DNA of 64,000 bases from contig CAXXIH010000004.1 of assembly GCA_963663365.2 (NCBI GenBank), positions 186,001 through 250,000 of the forward strand, written 5' to 3'. The translations under genes were made by a program, and so were the position numbers. Positions 50,381 to 59,891 of the stretch are shown in pieces (position 1 is the stretch's first letter; each line of letters begins with the position of its first letter). The notes beneath the pieces were generated by a model. That model was given only the letters and a program-made list of their open reading frames with translations. It did no database searches and had not been told where the DNA came from. The DNA is from G963663365 sp963663365. GTDB lineage: Bacteria > Hinthialibacterota > Hinthialibacteria > Hinthialibacterales > G963663365.

Positions 50381-51148
50381 ATGAACCGTCCCGCAATTGG
50401 CATAACCTGCCTTATCGATACAGCTGACACGCCTCAAAACGAGGAGAAAATGCGGCTTTCTTCCTCCTATTTTCGCGCGGTGTGGCTGGCCGGAGGATTG
50501 CCTGTAACCATTCCCTCAATCGCCGACCCAAAGGAACGCCGGGCTGTTCTCGAACAACTGGACGGGGTCATATTATCCGGAGGTGACGACTACCCGGGCG
50601 AACTTTATGGCGAGCCCACGCATCCGGGATCCTTGCCTGAACATCCCAAACGCGTTGCCGTGGAACCGGTAGTCGCGCGGGAGACCCTGGAAATGGGCAT
50701 CCCGACCTTGGCGGTCTGTATGGGGGTTCAAACAGTCGCCATTGCCCTGCAAGGCAAACTTATCCAAGACATTCCCGATTGGTTCAAGGCTCCGGAGCGC
50801 GCCGGTAAACATTCGCCGGTCCAGCATCGTATCGATGGCGGCATGAAACCGGCCTATCATCCCATACGGATCGAAAGGGGAAATCTACTTTTCGAAATCA
50901 TCGGTGCGGAACAGTTTGAAGTGAACTCCTACCACCATCAGGCGATGGCCCCCTTGGAGACCTGGCCGAATCCATCAAAGCGCATCAAAACGATTGCTTG
51001 GAGTTCCGATGGAATAATTGAGGCCATCGAAATCGACGATCACCCCTGGTACTTGGGTGTTCAATGGCATCCCGAGCGGTTGCTCAATCGCAAAGAGCAT
51101 CTTGCTTTATTCGAAACGCTTGTCAAAAACGCTAAGAACAGGAAATAG
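50381..51148 (+). CDS. Gamma-glutamyl-gamma-aminobutyrate hydrolase family protein (peptidase C26)
   Basis: A 255-residue class I glutamine amidotransferase-like hydrolase of the PuuD type. The nucleophilic Cys is in TLAVCMGVQTVAIALQGKL (near residue 113). The His of the catalytic triad is in GVQWHPERLL with the usual Glu two residues later. Also seen are IGITCLIDTAD at the N-terminus and VILSGGDDYPGELYGE. Family members hydrolyse gamma-glutamyl compounds in polyamine breakdown or act on other gamma-glutamyl peptides. There are no putrescine-pathway genes near, so the substrate is open. Confidence 0.87.
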   Translation: MNRPAIGITCLIDTADTPQNEEKMRLSSSYFRAVWLAGGLPVTIPSIADPKERRAVLEQLDGVILSGGDDYPGELYGEPTHPGSLPEHPKRVAVEPVVARETLEMGIPTLAVCMGVQTVAIALQGKLIQDIPDWFKAPERAGKHSPVQHRIDGGMKPAYHPIRIERGNLLFEIIGAEQFEVNSYHHQAMAPLETWPNPSKRIKTIAWSSDGIIEAIEIDDHPWYLGVQWHPERLLNRKEHLALFETLVKNAKNRK

Positions 51149-51181
51149 AAATCCGCTGAATTGGGAGCTGCCTAAGGGCAC

Positions 51182-51724
51182 TCACTCTTCATCCTTCCTT
51201 TTGATCTCGACTTTCTTAATAAAGACCGCCGTCCGCGGAATGCTGCGGCTATCTGTGGGTACCGCACCAATGCGTTGCACGGTGTCCATCCCGGCAACGA
51301 CTTGGCCGAAAACCGTATATTTCCCATCCAGTGTCTCGCTCCGCCCCAAACAAATGAAGAACTGTGAGCTTGCAGAATTCACATCTTTGCCCCGGGCCAT
51401 CGAAAGTGTACCCGCTTTATGCTTGCGGCCTGAGAATTCTTCATTTAATGAATAACCGGCATTACCCGTGCCATACTTGGACTTTTCAGGGCCAGCCGTA
51501 AAAGGACAACCTGCTTGAATAACGAAGTTTTTGGCCACGCGGTGAAATTGCAAACCATCGTAAAACTTTTGCCGTGCAAGATTGATAAAGTTGGAAACAT
51601 GGTTAGGGGCGATGTCTGGGAAAAACTCAAGCATAATATTCCCATAACCCGTTTTGATGATGGCGTGTACCTGCATTTCTTCCAGCGTGAGTTGACGGCC
51701 ACGCCGAGCTCTACGAAGTGCCAT
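51182..51724 (-). CDS. Cyclophilin-type peptidyl-prolyl cis-trans isomerase
   Basis: A 180-residue cytosolic cyclophilin. Landmarks are IMLEFFPDIAPNHVSNFINL, the catalytic FHRVAKNFVIQAGCP, GTLSMARGKDVNSASSQFFI (Q and F of the active site), and YTVFGQVVAGMDTV. It has no signal peptide. The start at 51724 has AGGAG ten bases upstream; an internal ATG at 51676 (MQVHAIIKTGYGN) is the other option, and the first 16 residues are basic and not part of the fold. It helps protein folding. Confidence 0.93.
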   Translation of the reverse strand: MALRRARRGRQLTLEEMQVHAIIKTGYGNIMLEFFPDIAPNHVSNFINLARQKFYDGLQFHRVAKNFVIQAGCPFTAGPEKSKYGTGNAGYSLNEEFSGRKHKAGTLSMARGKDVNSASSQFFICLGRSETLDGKYTVFGQVVAGMDTVQRIGAVPTDSRSIPRTAVFIKKVEIKRKDEE

Positions 51725-51913
51725 AATCCATGAACTCCTAGTTCGTGTTGAGCAGCGACAATCCTATAATGTGATTGCCCGGCTCCCAATTACATTCCCC
51801 AGTCCCGGCTTTCCAATGTAATTTCAGCGTGCCAAAGACAATTGCTCAAGGTTGCTATATAGCTACTCTGATTCGGTTGATAGTATAATCAGTCTCCGTT
51901 ACTTAAAGCCCAA

Positions 51914-52831
51914 ATGATGGATTTAGAGGCCGCATATCAACACTGCCGTACAATCACAGAACGGCATTACGAAAACTTTCCGGTTGCCTCCCGGTTAATG
52001 AAAGCAGAGATACGTCCGGCTCTTTGGGCCACCTATGCCTTTGCCCGCGGCTCGGACGATGTCGCCGACGAAGGCAGCGCTGCTCCGGAAGAACGAATCG
52101 CCGAATTGGATAAATGGGATCATAGGCTGGATCGGTGCCTTAAGGAACCGGTGGACGATCCCGTTTTTTTGGCGCTCGGTGATACGCTTCGACGTCACCA
52201 GTTGCCGGTCAGGCTCTACCATGACCTGCTTTCGGCCTTCCGGCAGGATGTAACCACAAAACGTTACGAGACATTCACGGATGTACTCGATTACTGTCGG
52301 CGTTCGGCTAATCCGGTGGGTAGGATCGTGCTTTGGCTTGGCGGATATCGCGATGAGGACCGCGCCCGCCGCTCCGATGCAATCTGTACGGCTCTGCAAT
52401 TGGCCAATTTCTGGCAGGATGTATCTGTCGATATCGACAAAGACCGCATTTATATCCCTCGTGAAGATTGGAAACGTTTCAATGTCACCGAGGCTGAAAT
52501 CCTCGAGCGCCGCAGTTCGAAACGCTTTAAGGCACTCTTGCGATTTCAGATCGAGCGTACAGAAAGACTTTTTTATGCGGGCCGGGCTTTGCCTGATATG
52601 GTTCGTCCTCCCCTTTCTTGGGAATTGCGGTTGGTTTGGCTCGGGGGAATGCGCATCATGGACCATGTCCGTAAGGCCGATTACGCTACGTTGGATTGGA
52701 GACCGGTGCTCCGGAAGGCGGATTGGCTGCGTCTGGCCGTTCGAGCCATATTTGCATGGCAGGACACCCAAAGAGGAGCCACAAAATGCGGTCTCGTGCC
52801 CGCACCGCACCGCGGGGCAACAATGAAATAG
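51914..52831 (+). CDS. hpnC: Squalene synthase-like protein HpnC
   Basis: A 305-residue trans-isoprenyl transferase. In the HpnCDE route it turns presqualene diphosphate into hydroxysqualene. NFPVASRLMKAEIRPALWAT at about residues 20-40 is the HpnC hallmark. The first acidic motif is FARGSDDVADEG, the second is TALQLANFWQDVSVDIDKDR. The order hpnC-hpnD-hpnE on one strand supports the call. The tail after residue 290 is short and low in structure. Confidence 0.9.
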   Translation: MMDLEAAYQHCRTITERHYENFPVASRLMKAEIRPALWATYAFARGSDDVADEGSAAPEERIAELDKWDHRLDRCLKEPVDDPVFLALGDTLRRHQLPVRLYHDLLSAFRQDVTTKRYETFTDVLDYCRRSANPVGRIVLWLGGYRDEDRARRSDAICTALQLANFWQDVSVDIDKDRIYIPREDWKRFNVTEAEILERRSSKRFKALLRFQIERTERLFYAGRALPDMVRPPLSWELRLVWLGGMRIMDHVRKADYATLDWRPVLRKADWLRLAVRAIFAWQDTQRGATKCGLVPAPHRGATMK

Positions 52832-52867
52832 CTACATTCCGGGAATTTCCGAAATACTAAGTAACAA

Positions 52868-53737
52868 ATGTCGTATAGCGCACAACAAACCAAGGCCAGT
52901 GGCACCAATTTCTATATGGCCTTCATTATGTTACCTGCCGAAAAACGGATGGCGCTGGATGCCGTCTATGCATTTTGCCGCTATACCGATGACATTGTCG
53001 ATGAGGAGCCGGATCCGGCCAAGGCGGCAGATGACCTCGAGGCATGGCGCAAAGAGTTTGCCGCTTGTTGTGCGGGCAAACCGCAGCATCCTATTACACA
53101 GGATCTGTATCGTTTTGGTTTTAAGAATTTTCAGCTGCCTCATGAACATTTTGAAGCGATTATTGATGGCTGCGAGATGGATTTGCGCCAATCACGTTAC
53201 GAGACGTTTTCCGATTTAACTTTATATTGTGAGCGGGTCGCATCGGCGGTCGGATTGTTATGTATTGAAATTTTCGGATACGAGCATCCCGACACACGGC
53301 TCTACGCCTATGAGTTGGGTTTGGCATTGCAGCTCACCAATATCCTGCGCGATATCCCCAAAGATGCTCAACGGGGCAGAATTTATCTTCCACTCGAAGA
53401 CTTGAAACGATTTGGCGTGACCGAAGAAGAAATTCTTCAACAACGGCCCGGGGGAAACTTTGTCGAACTTATGAAATTTGAGGGCGGACGTGCAGAAGAA
53501 AAATACAGAGCCGCCCAAGAAATAGGAAGAAGAATTTGGACCCCTAATCTCTACCCCGCCGAGGTTATGGGGCAAATCTACCATCGGATTCTTCGCCGTA
53601 TGACAAAAACCAATTACGATGTCTTTGCGGTTCGCCCCCGCGTCTCAAAAATTGCGAAGTTGCATGTGGCGCTTTCGCTTTATTTGCGCACTGTTGTACT
53701 GGGCAGGATGCCATGGCCAAACGTTGCATCATCGTAG
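52868..53737 (+). CDS. hpnD: Presqualene diphosphate synthase HpnD
   Basis: A 289-residue enzyme that joins two farnesyl diphosphates to presqualene diphosphate. SGTNFYMAFIMLPAEKR near the start and the acidic motifs CRYTDDIVDEEPD (near 40) and LTNILRDIPKDAQRGRIYLP (near 155-175) are typical. It starts 36 bp after hpnC, and the 3' end overlaps hpnE by 25 bp. A phytoene-type role is less likely because HpnE follows. Confidence 0.92.
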   Translation: MSYSAQQTKASGTNFYMAFIMLPAEKRMALDAVYAFCRYTDDIVDEEPDPAKAADDLEAWRKEFAACCAGKPQHPITQDLYRFGFKNFQLPHEHFEAIIDGCEMDLRQSRYETFSDLTLYCERVASAVGLLCIEIFGYEHPDTRLYAYELGLALQLTNILRDIPKDAQRGRIYLPLEDLKRFGVTEEEILQQRPGGNFVELMKFEGGRAEEKYRAAQEIGRRIWTPNLYPAEVMGQIYHRILRRMTKTNYDVFAVRPRVSKIAKLHVALSLYLRTVVLGRMPWPNVASS

Positions 53738-55248
53738 GTGGAGGTGTTGCCGGACTGGCAGCAGGCTCCTATTTGGCCGCTTGGGGTTGGCAAGTCGGCT
53801 TATACGAACGCCGGCCCACACTGGCCGGGCGCGCGGGCGGCTACCGGGACCGTGAAACCGGAGATACGCTCGATACGGGTCCTCATCTGATCGCTGGCTG
53901 CTATCACGAAACATTCCGCTTCCTAAGACAAATCGGCGCAAGAAAAAACCTCAATCTCTCCCGCAAGACTTCGGTCGCGTATGTTTATCCCGGCGGCCGG
54001 ACCGAAATGCTTGATGGCGGGTGGTGGCCCGGCCCCTTTCATTTATTAAAGGCTCTGGCCTGCTTTGGTGCGCTCAGTCTGCGTGCAAGGATGCGTCTAT
54101 TGCGGATCGCACCGGCACTCTTAGCCATCCGTCTGGGAGGCAGCAGCCACTTACGAGGGCTCTGTGTCAGAGAATGGCTGCGCCAAGAAGGACAAGACGA
54201 GGAAACGATTCGCGTTTTATGGGATCCATTGATCCTGGCTTGTCTAAATACACCGCCAAAGGAGGCCGCTGCCGAAGTCTTTGCCCAGGTCGCAGCTCAT
54301 CTTTTCACCGGCGGCAGAAAAAACGCCTGCTTTGGTACAGGGCATTATGGACTCGAAGCACTACTGGGAACACCGGCTCGGACTTTTATTGAAAACCATG
54401 GAGGTGAAGTCCATACCCGAACTGCGGTGCGCAAAATCAGAATTGAGAATCGCCGAGTTACGGGAATATGTCTCGCCGATGGTTCTTGGCAAACAGCCGA
54501 TGCCTATATCCTGGCTGTCCCCCCTCCGGCTGTTCTTTCACTATTGCCGGAAAGTGAAAAGACCCGCGAGCCTTTTTCTGCATTGCACAATTATGAACCT
54601 TCGGCAATCTGCACGTTGTATCTTTGGACAGACCGGGAAATTACCTCTTTGCCCTTTGCGCACATGCGCACGCGCCGCTTTGAATGGATCTTCAATTTGC
54701 AGGCGATGATGCCTCGCCAAAAATTCTCGGGACCGGTATATGGTCTCGAAAACAGTGCTGCGGATTGGATGATGCCTTGGACACACAAACAGATGATCGA
54801 GGCGGCGCGAGAAGACATTGAAGCATGTTTTCCGGATGCGAAAGGATTTCAAATCCTGCACACATCAATCAGCAAAGACCGGCAAGCGACATTCCAGGCT
54901 GTGCCCAGCCTGGAAGCACGGCGGCTGAGCGCAGCAACGCCATTGGACAATCTGTTTCTGGCGGGTGATTGGACACGGACCGGATACCCCGGAACGATTG
55001 AAGGAGCCGTAAAATCGGGACGGCGTTGCGCCAATGCCATTCACGCCGAATTCGAACAAAAAGGGAAAATACATGCAGCCAATAAGGCCATGCCTTTAGA
55101 ACACGAGGTGGGATTTTGGGGGCCGCGCAATGCACAGAAAACGAAACGGCGTCAATTCATCCGCAACCATTGGCGGCGGCGGAAACCCATGAAAAGACTT
55201 CGAGCACACCCGCACCGGGCGCGTTCGCGATCTTCACAAAGTATGTGA
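53713..55248 (+). CDS. hpnE: Hydroxysqualene dehydroxylase HpnE
   Basis: A 511-residue FAD-dependent amine-oxidase-like enzyme that reduces hydroxysqualene to squalene. The FAD-binding start is IIVGGGVAGLAAGSYLAAWG, followed by E-R-R-P and GRAGGYRD. The C-terminal FAD part is LFLAGDWTRTGYPGTIEGAV. After about residue 465 a basic, Arg-rich tail (KTKRRQFIRNHWRRRKPMKR) is unlike the family and may come from loss of the native stop. Completes the squalene route. No squalene-hopene cyclase lies in the window. Confidence 0.92.
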   Translation: MAKRCIIVGGGVAGLAAGSYLAAWGWQVGLYERRPTLAGRAGGYRDRETGDTLDTGPHLIAGCYHETFRFLRQIGARKNLNLSRKTSVAYVYPGGRTEMLDGGWWPGPFHLLKALACFGALSLRARMRLLRIAPALLAIRLGGSSHLRGLCVREWLRQEGQDEETIRVLWDPLILACLNTPPKEAAAEVFAQVAAHLFTGGRKNACFGTGHYGLEALLGTPARTFIENHGGEVHTRTAVRKIRIENRRVTGICLADGSWQTADAYILAVPPPAVLSLLPESEKTREPFSALHNYEPSAICTLYLWTDREITSLPFAHMRTRRFEWIFNLQAMMPRQKFSGPVYGLENSAADWMMPWTHKQMIEAAREDIEACFPDAKGFQILHTSISKDRQATFQAVPSLEARRLSAATPLDNLFLAGDWTRTGYPGTIEGAVKSGRRCANAIHAEFEQKGKIHAANKAMPLEHEVGFWGPRNAQKTKRRQFIRNHWRRRKPMKRLRAHPHRARSRSSQSM

Positions 55249-55250
55249 AT

Positions 55251-55691
55251 CTAGGCCACTTGAGGCAGTCGGCAAACACAAAGGAGTTGTAGAATCTCGC
55301 GAACGAGATTTTCGCCTATTACCTCGAGCAAGCCTCTGGTTGTATAAACCGGCGTGCAATAAAGCTCATTCCACGCATAAAAAAGCGCTTCGAGGCTGCC
55401 TTCAACTTCTTCACGGTCCATAGGTAAGTCTGCGACGAGGGGTTGGATGAGATCCCAATCGATGTGTGGCTTCCGTTCCATTGTGCCCTTCCCTGAGTCT
55501 AAGTCATTGAGCACGAATCCGGTTTCCCCGGCTCGATCCTCAATCGGAATCTCTTCGGGAAAATCCTGGTTGTGCCTTTTTTTCCGGCAAGCCATCCCTG
55601 GTTCACCGGTAATGTGACAAACCGTATTACTTTTGACCCTCGAATACGGTTTAGCCTGGTGCCTGACAATCGCCGTCTGGCATAAATCCAA
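55251..55691 (-). CDS. Possible small protein of unknown function
   Basis: A frame of up to 146 residues, convergent with hpnE and only 2 bp from its stop. The first 70 residues look non-native; a start at 55595 (MACRKKRHNQD) or near 55481 (MERKPHIDWDL) is possible. The last 75 residues (IDWDLIQPLVADLPMDREEV, EGSLEALFYAWNELYC) form an amphipathic helical domain and could be real. No family is recognised and there is no clear ribosome site. Confidence 0.35.
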   Translation of the reverse strand: MDLCQTAIVRHQAKPYSRVKSNTVCHITGEPGMACRKKRHNQDFPEEIPIEDRAGETGFVLNDLDSGKGTMERKPHIDWDLIQPLVADLPMDREEVEGSLEALFYAWNELYCTPVYTTRGLLEVIGENLVREILQLLCVCRLPQVA

Positions 55692-55864
55692 AGCGGCGGG
55701 TGTAAGTTCTATTCAATTATCGGAAGGTGCGGCAGAACCTTGATGAAGAAATCGTGAGCAAACAACTAGGCGCAACAAAAATTGACATCAATATAAGCGC
55801 ACAAGATGATGCTTGTGTAAAAAGGGCATTTATTCTGGATGTCACCAGCGAAAGATAAGCGCAC

Positions 55865-56698
55865 CTACATGGCCAAGTCTTCTATTAAATAGCGAACATA
55901 CTGTGCGTCTTGTTGAGCCGGAATATGGGGATCCCCTTGTCCGCAGTATTCAATACAAATATCCCCATCGTAGCCAATCTCTTTTACCTTTAAAAAATAC
56001 CGATAGAAGTCGATATCTCCCCGGTCGAGAGTTGTCGTATAGGTATATCCCCCTGAGGTCCGGCGGCAATTTTTAAGATGGATGTATGTCAGGCGGGATT
56101 TCACTGCCTCAAGACAGGCAACGGCCTCTTCGGCATGCCCGATGGCATAAAGATTACCGGCATCGTGATTGGCGGAAATCATCTTTGCATCGGACTCGTT
56201 AAGCAGCCTCATGATTGAGGCCGCGCTGTCATGCGGATTATTCATATGCATTTCCAGCGTCATCTCGATACTATGTTCAGCCAATAACGAATCGGCTTTC
56301 TTCATTCCAGCCACGATGCGCGCGACCATCTCATCGGTTAACAAAACAGAACCATTTGCGCTGTAATCATTGGGGTCAGACTTAACCAGGCTCCCTAAGC
56401 CGCCGTTTAAACGGGGTATGCCATACTTCTGGGCCAGTTCCACAAAGCCGGCAAAACGCTGATAACTCAGTTCTTCTTTTTCTGCAGAACCGGTCAAATC
56501 GATATAGGTGTCCAATGCGGCTACCGGAAAACCGGCCTTTTCACATTCCAAGATCGCATTTTCAACAGCCTTTTTGTCACCAGGCCGAAAATGCGCATCA
56601 TTTAATTCAATCGCCTCATAACCATAGTCTTTGCTTTTTTCCAACGCGTGCTGGAGTGAATAACCACGAAATGTAAAGCTATGCATCACGAGGCGCAT
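55865..56698 (-). CDS. Sugar phosphate isomerase/epimerase (TIM barrel)
   Basis: A 277-residue xylose-isomerase-like TIM-barrel protein. Metal-site strands are seen in VALDTYIDLTG, IEMTLEMHMNNPHDSA (Glu), KMISANHDAGN (His/Asp), RLTYIHLKNCRRTSG (His) and DICIEYCGQGDP (Glu). It shares only the fold with the similar protein at 22892, so the two are distant. No sugar kinase is next to it. The substrate is likely a sugar or inositol-type compound, but this is unknown. Confidence 0.8.
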   Translation of the reverse strand: MRLVMHSFTFRGYSLQHALEKSKDYGYEAIELNDAHFRPGDKKAVENAILECEKAGFPVAALDTYIDLTGSAEKEELSYQRFAGFVELAQKYGIPRLNGGLGSLVKSDPNDYSANGSVLLTDEMVARIVAGMKKADSLLAEHSIEMTLEMHMNNPHDSAASIMRLLNESDAKMISANHDAGNLYAIGHAEEAVACLEAVKSRLTYIHLKNCRRTSGGYTYTTTLDRGDIDFYRYFLKVKEIGYDGDICIEYCGQGDPHIPAQQDAQYVRYLIEDLAM

Positions 56699-56842
56699 TT
56701 TTGTCTCCTATAGCTGAAAAAGATATATGCGGACAACATTTCGATCTGACGCACAATTGTCAATATTTGTTGTTTCCCCGCGCTAATCTCTGCCAAAGAT
56801 TAAAGAGTGACTCTTCAAGCCAGGGATTCAAGGGAGAGCCGA

Positions 56843-58687
56843 TCAGGCATCAAGTGATCTCATTCGCCTTTGAATTTCAGCATAAAAGGCGGGGGAAAAT
56901 TCATTCCACCTGGCAGTATACGTATGGTCCGCAAGAACCCGCGCACGTCCACGTTGGGCTATTTCCATGCGCTGTTCCGCGTGCTCCAGATAATGCGCCG
57001 CTTTTTCCAATAAATCCTGCGCACCTCGATAAAAAACCATTTCCCGGTCCGGGATGAACGATAAATCGGCGCCCTCCACCCAATCCGTAAGCAAAAATCC
57101 ACCTTGCAACGGCACATCATAATCGCGCATATTCAGACTGGTAATTGCCTGCAGGCTATGGATATTCAAATTAATCTGACACGAACGAATTAAAGCGGGA
57201 AACTCCATATGATGGTTAATGGGGCCTTTCCAGCATTCCTGTAGTGGATCGCGTTCATCGAAAAATTGTAGCCATGTGTCCGGCCCGTAAAGATGCAATC
57301 CCAATTTTGCCAGAGGGCGAAGATGTTCAAGCCGCTTAAGGGCATTACCTTCGGAATAGATGATGTACGGGATATTGAACCGTTTTTCCAATCCTAAAAG
57401 ATCAAGCTGCGCCGGTGGCGGAACACGTTCAACAAGAGATTCATAGGAGGCCAAAGGATCGCAAACCGATGCCTGTGCCAAGGCCTGGATATAGGACCAC
57501 GCCATATCATCAAAAAAACCACGTGATTTTGCACGGTTATAAACTTGGCCGACAAATGAGATGGGACACCTAAAATGGTCTTCCGGTTCGGCGGGAGCCT
57601 GTCGGTCGGCCGCATAGGGCATAATCCCGATCCATTCCGCTCCCCGCTCTTTTAAGGCGGCTTCATGATGTGCATCCCATAACGCAACATAATCATGCGG
57701 GCCCAGTTGAGAGGTTTTGCCAACATGGAGATAACTACGGGGATTATCGACAAACCACACCAAACGGGGCCGTTGATAAAGCAGATCGATTTGTGGAGTA
57801 AGCATTTCCGCCGGGAGATTATTCATAACCAAAACCAGATCCGGACAATCCCGGGCTACATAAGTTAAACCGGGTTGAAGCGGCGTATATACATCTTTCC
57901 CCACCCAAGCGACTTTCGTGGAATATCCAGCCTCTTCCATCGCTTGCAGTAAACCTAAGGCAATAAAGGTCACCGCACGGTCATCCCGGGATAGAGTAAC
58001 AAATACATTCGTTAGCCGGTCATAAGGCTGCTCATGGCAGCGTGAAGTCAGACGATTGATATCTTGGTGCAATTCTGTCGCGCCATCTTGAAGGTCTTGC
58101 TTCACCGCCTCCGCCGTATGCATTCGCTTATCGTGTTCTTGTTGCGTTGCCACTGGCCGGCCATAGCTAAAACCGATCGAACGAGCCCAAGTAAGCGGTT
58201 CGGTTTTGCAGAGTTCTTCCCATCCATTTAGGTGATCATCACCTAAGATCCAAAATACCCGCTGTGATTCAAAAAGACCGCTTAAATCGAGCATGTGGCA
58301 AGAGGCCAACAGAGCCAGCGGATCGTCTTCAAAAATGACCAAGCCGACATTCTGATCCTGCCGTTGAATCTGGAAATCCGGGTGCGCTTGCACTGCGCCA
58401 ACAGCCCCCATGCCCATTCCAAACAAAACCATAAGCCCATTCCGGCCGGGCCATGCCTGTTTCAACTGTTGAATTAACTTCTGGGCATCGGAGGCTTCAC
58501 CCCCCGGATTGCCATAAGGTAACCAGCCCTGGGGAGTATGCCGTTCATAACGAACAGCATCGCCTTCGCGGTAAAGACGAATTTCTGAGAGAGCAGATGG
58601 ATCCTGGGCCAGTTCTACAAGTGCGCGGAGTTCGGGTCTTTTGCGTGCAGCCGCAAGATTTTTTTCTAACCGCGCATCGGTGGTCAT
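56843..58687 (-). CDS. Glycosyltransferase-like protein (MAF/CgeB-like)
   Basis: A 614-residue soluble protein. The N-terminal part (about 75-200) has MVLFGMGMGAVGAVQAHPDF and VIFEDDPLALLASCHMLDLS, a pattern like the N-terminal part of motility-associated (MAF-type) glycosyltransferases. The C-terminal 350 residues look like a CgeB/DUF3880-type GT-B unit: VWFVDNPRSYL, ISFVGQVYNRAK, YIIYSEGNALKRLEHL, INLNIHSLQAITSLNMRDYD and GGFLLTDWVEGADLSF. Such proteins decorate surface or flagellin proteins. Donor and acceptor are unknown; no flagellar genes are near. Confidence 0.65.
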   Translation of the reverse strand: MTTDARLEKNLAAARKRPELRALVELAQDPSALSEIRLYREGDAVRYERHTPQGWLPYGNPGGEASDAQKLIQQLKQAWPGRNGLMVLFGMGMGAVGAVQAHPDFQIQRQDQNVGLVIFEDDPLALLASCHMLDLSGLFESQRVFWILGDDHLNGWEELCKTEPLTWARSIGFSYGRPVATQQEHDKRMHTAEAVKQDLQDGATELHQDINRLTSRCHEQPYDRLTNVFVTLSRDDRAVTFIALGLLQAMEEAGYSTKVAWVGKDVYTPLQPGLTYVARDCPDLVLVMNNLPAEMLTPQIDLLYQRPRLVWFVDNPRSYLHVGKTSQLGPHDYVALWDAHHEAALKERGAEWIGIMPYAADRQAPAEPEDHFRCPISFVGQVYNRAKSRGFFDDMAWSYIQALAQASVCDPLASYESLVERVPPPAQLDLLGLEKRFNIPYIIYSEGNALKRLEHLRPLAKLGLHLYGPDTWLQFFDERDPLQECWKGPINHHMEFPALIRSCQINLNIHSLQAITSLNMRDYDVPLQGGFLLTDWVEGADLSFIPDREMVFYRGAQDLLEKAAHYLEHAEQRMEIAQRGRARVLADHTYTARWNEFSPAFYAEIQRRMRSLDA

Positions 58688-58773
58688 TCCCTAAATCCCG
58701 CCGGTTTCCCGGCCATCGGTATTCTGTTCGCGCTGGAAGTGCAATCCAACACTTGCCAGCAAGTCCCCCAAAA

Positions 58774-59823
58774 TTAAGTTGGAGTTTTCTTTTTAGAATC
58801 GTGCAAAAAACATGAAACGCAATGCCCGGGCGTGACTTCCAAGATATGCGGTTCCTCTTTGTCACAAGGTTCGAAACAACGATCACACCTCGGATGGAAA
58901 CGGCAACCCGAGGGGAAATCCATCGGATTCGGAACAGCGCCTTCGATCGTATGCAGATTGCCGGTGGCAGGCCCATCCAATTGCGGAATCGACTCCAATA
59001 ATCCTTGGGTATAAGGATGAAGTGGATTTTCGAAGATGTCGTAAACCGTACCTTCTTCGATCACTCGACCCGCGTACATCACCGCAACACGGTCAGCAAC
59101 TTCCGCGATTACACCCAAATCGTGCGTAATCAAAATAACGGCCGCTCCTGTTCGCTGCTTGATATCTTCCATAAGCGCCAAAATCTGCGCTTGAACGGTG
59201 ACATCCAATGCCGTCGTCGGCTCATCGGCGATCAGCAAATCGGGATCGCAGGCCAAGGCCATAGCAATCATAACCCGCTGCCGCATGCCTCCCGAAAGTT
59301 GATGAGGATAATCGTAGGCGCGCTGTTCGGGTGAGGGGATACGCACACGGTCCATCATTTCGATAGCCCGCTGCATTGCTTCTGCTCGCGAAAGCCCACG
59401 ATGAATCCGATACACCTCCGCAATCTGATCACCGACCGTGAAGACCGGATTAAGCGCGGTCATCGGCTCTTGAAAGATTAAGGAAATCTCATCTCCGCGA
59501 ATGTCGCGCATTTCCGATTCAGAGAGTTGAAGCAAATCACGGCCCTTAAAAATGATTTCTCCCCCGGCAATTACACCCGGGGGTGAAGGAACCAGACGCA
59601 ACACAGAGAGTGAGGTAACACTCTTGCCGCAACCCGATTCACCAACCAATCCCAATGTTTCCCCACGGTTGACATGAAGTGAAACACCATCCACCGCCCG
59701 AGCAACACCTTCACTCGTAACGAACTGCGTCTCCAGATTGCGGATTTCAAGCAACGTGTCACCGCGCTTCACATCAGAGTTTTTCTCTGCCGCATCTGCC
59801 ATTGGAATTGTGTCAATCATCAT
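58774..59823 (-). CDS. Peptide/oligopeptide ABC transporter ATP-binding protein (DppD/OppD-like)
   Basis: A 349-residue ATPase for a peptide importer. Walker A GESGCGKS, Q-loop IFQEPMTALNPV, signature LSGGMRQRV, Walker B LLIADEPTTALD and H-loop ITHDLGV are all intact. The C-terminal oligopeptide-transport domain starts at PLHPYTQGLLESIP, and a four-Cys cluster in GCRFHPRCDRCFEPCDKEEP likely binds an iron-sulfur cluster, as in DppD. No permease or binding protein is in the window, so it may be an orphan or its partners lie outside. Starts 5'-MMIDTIPMADAAEK; internal ATG starts are possible. Confidence 0.93.
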   Translation of the reverse strand: MMIDTIPMADAAEKNSDVKRGDTLLEIRNLETQFVTSEGVARAVDGVSLHVNRGETLGLVGESGCGKSVTSLSVLRLVPSPPGVIAGGEIIFKGRDLLQLSESEMRDIRGDEISLIFQEPMTALNPVFTVGDQIAEVYRIHRGLSRAEAMQRAIEMMDRVRIPSPEQRAYDYPHQLSGGMRQRVMIAMALACDPDLLIADEPTTALDVTVQAQILALMEDIKQRTGAAVILITHDLGVIAEVADRVAVMYAGRVIEEGTVYDIFENPLHPYTQGLLESIPQLDGPATGNLHTIEGAVPNPMDFPSGCRFHPRCDRCFEPCDKEEPHILEVTPGHCVSCFLHDSKKKTPT

Positions 59824-59891
59824 CGCTCCGTGGTTTCCATTTCAGGCGAAGCCAGGTTTCGGATAAACCCGAATATTCAGTTAAAAGATTC

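Noticed and set aside
55782..55810. TTGACA with a GATGAT box 17 bases later on the plus strand
   Set aside because: No plus-strand gene follows; the next gene is on the minus strand.
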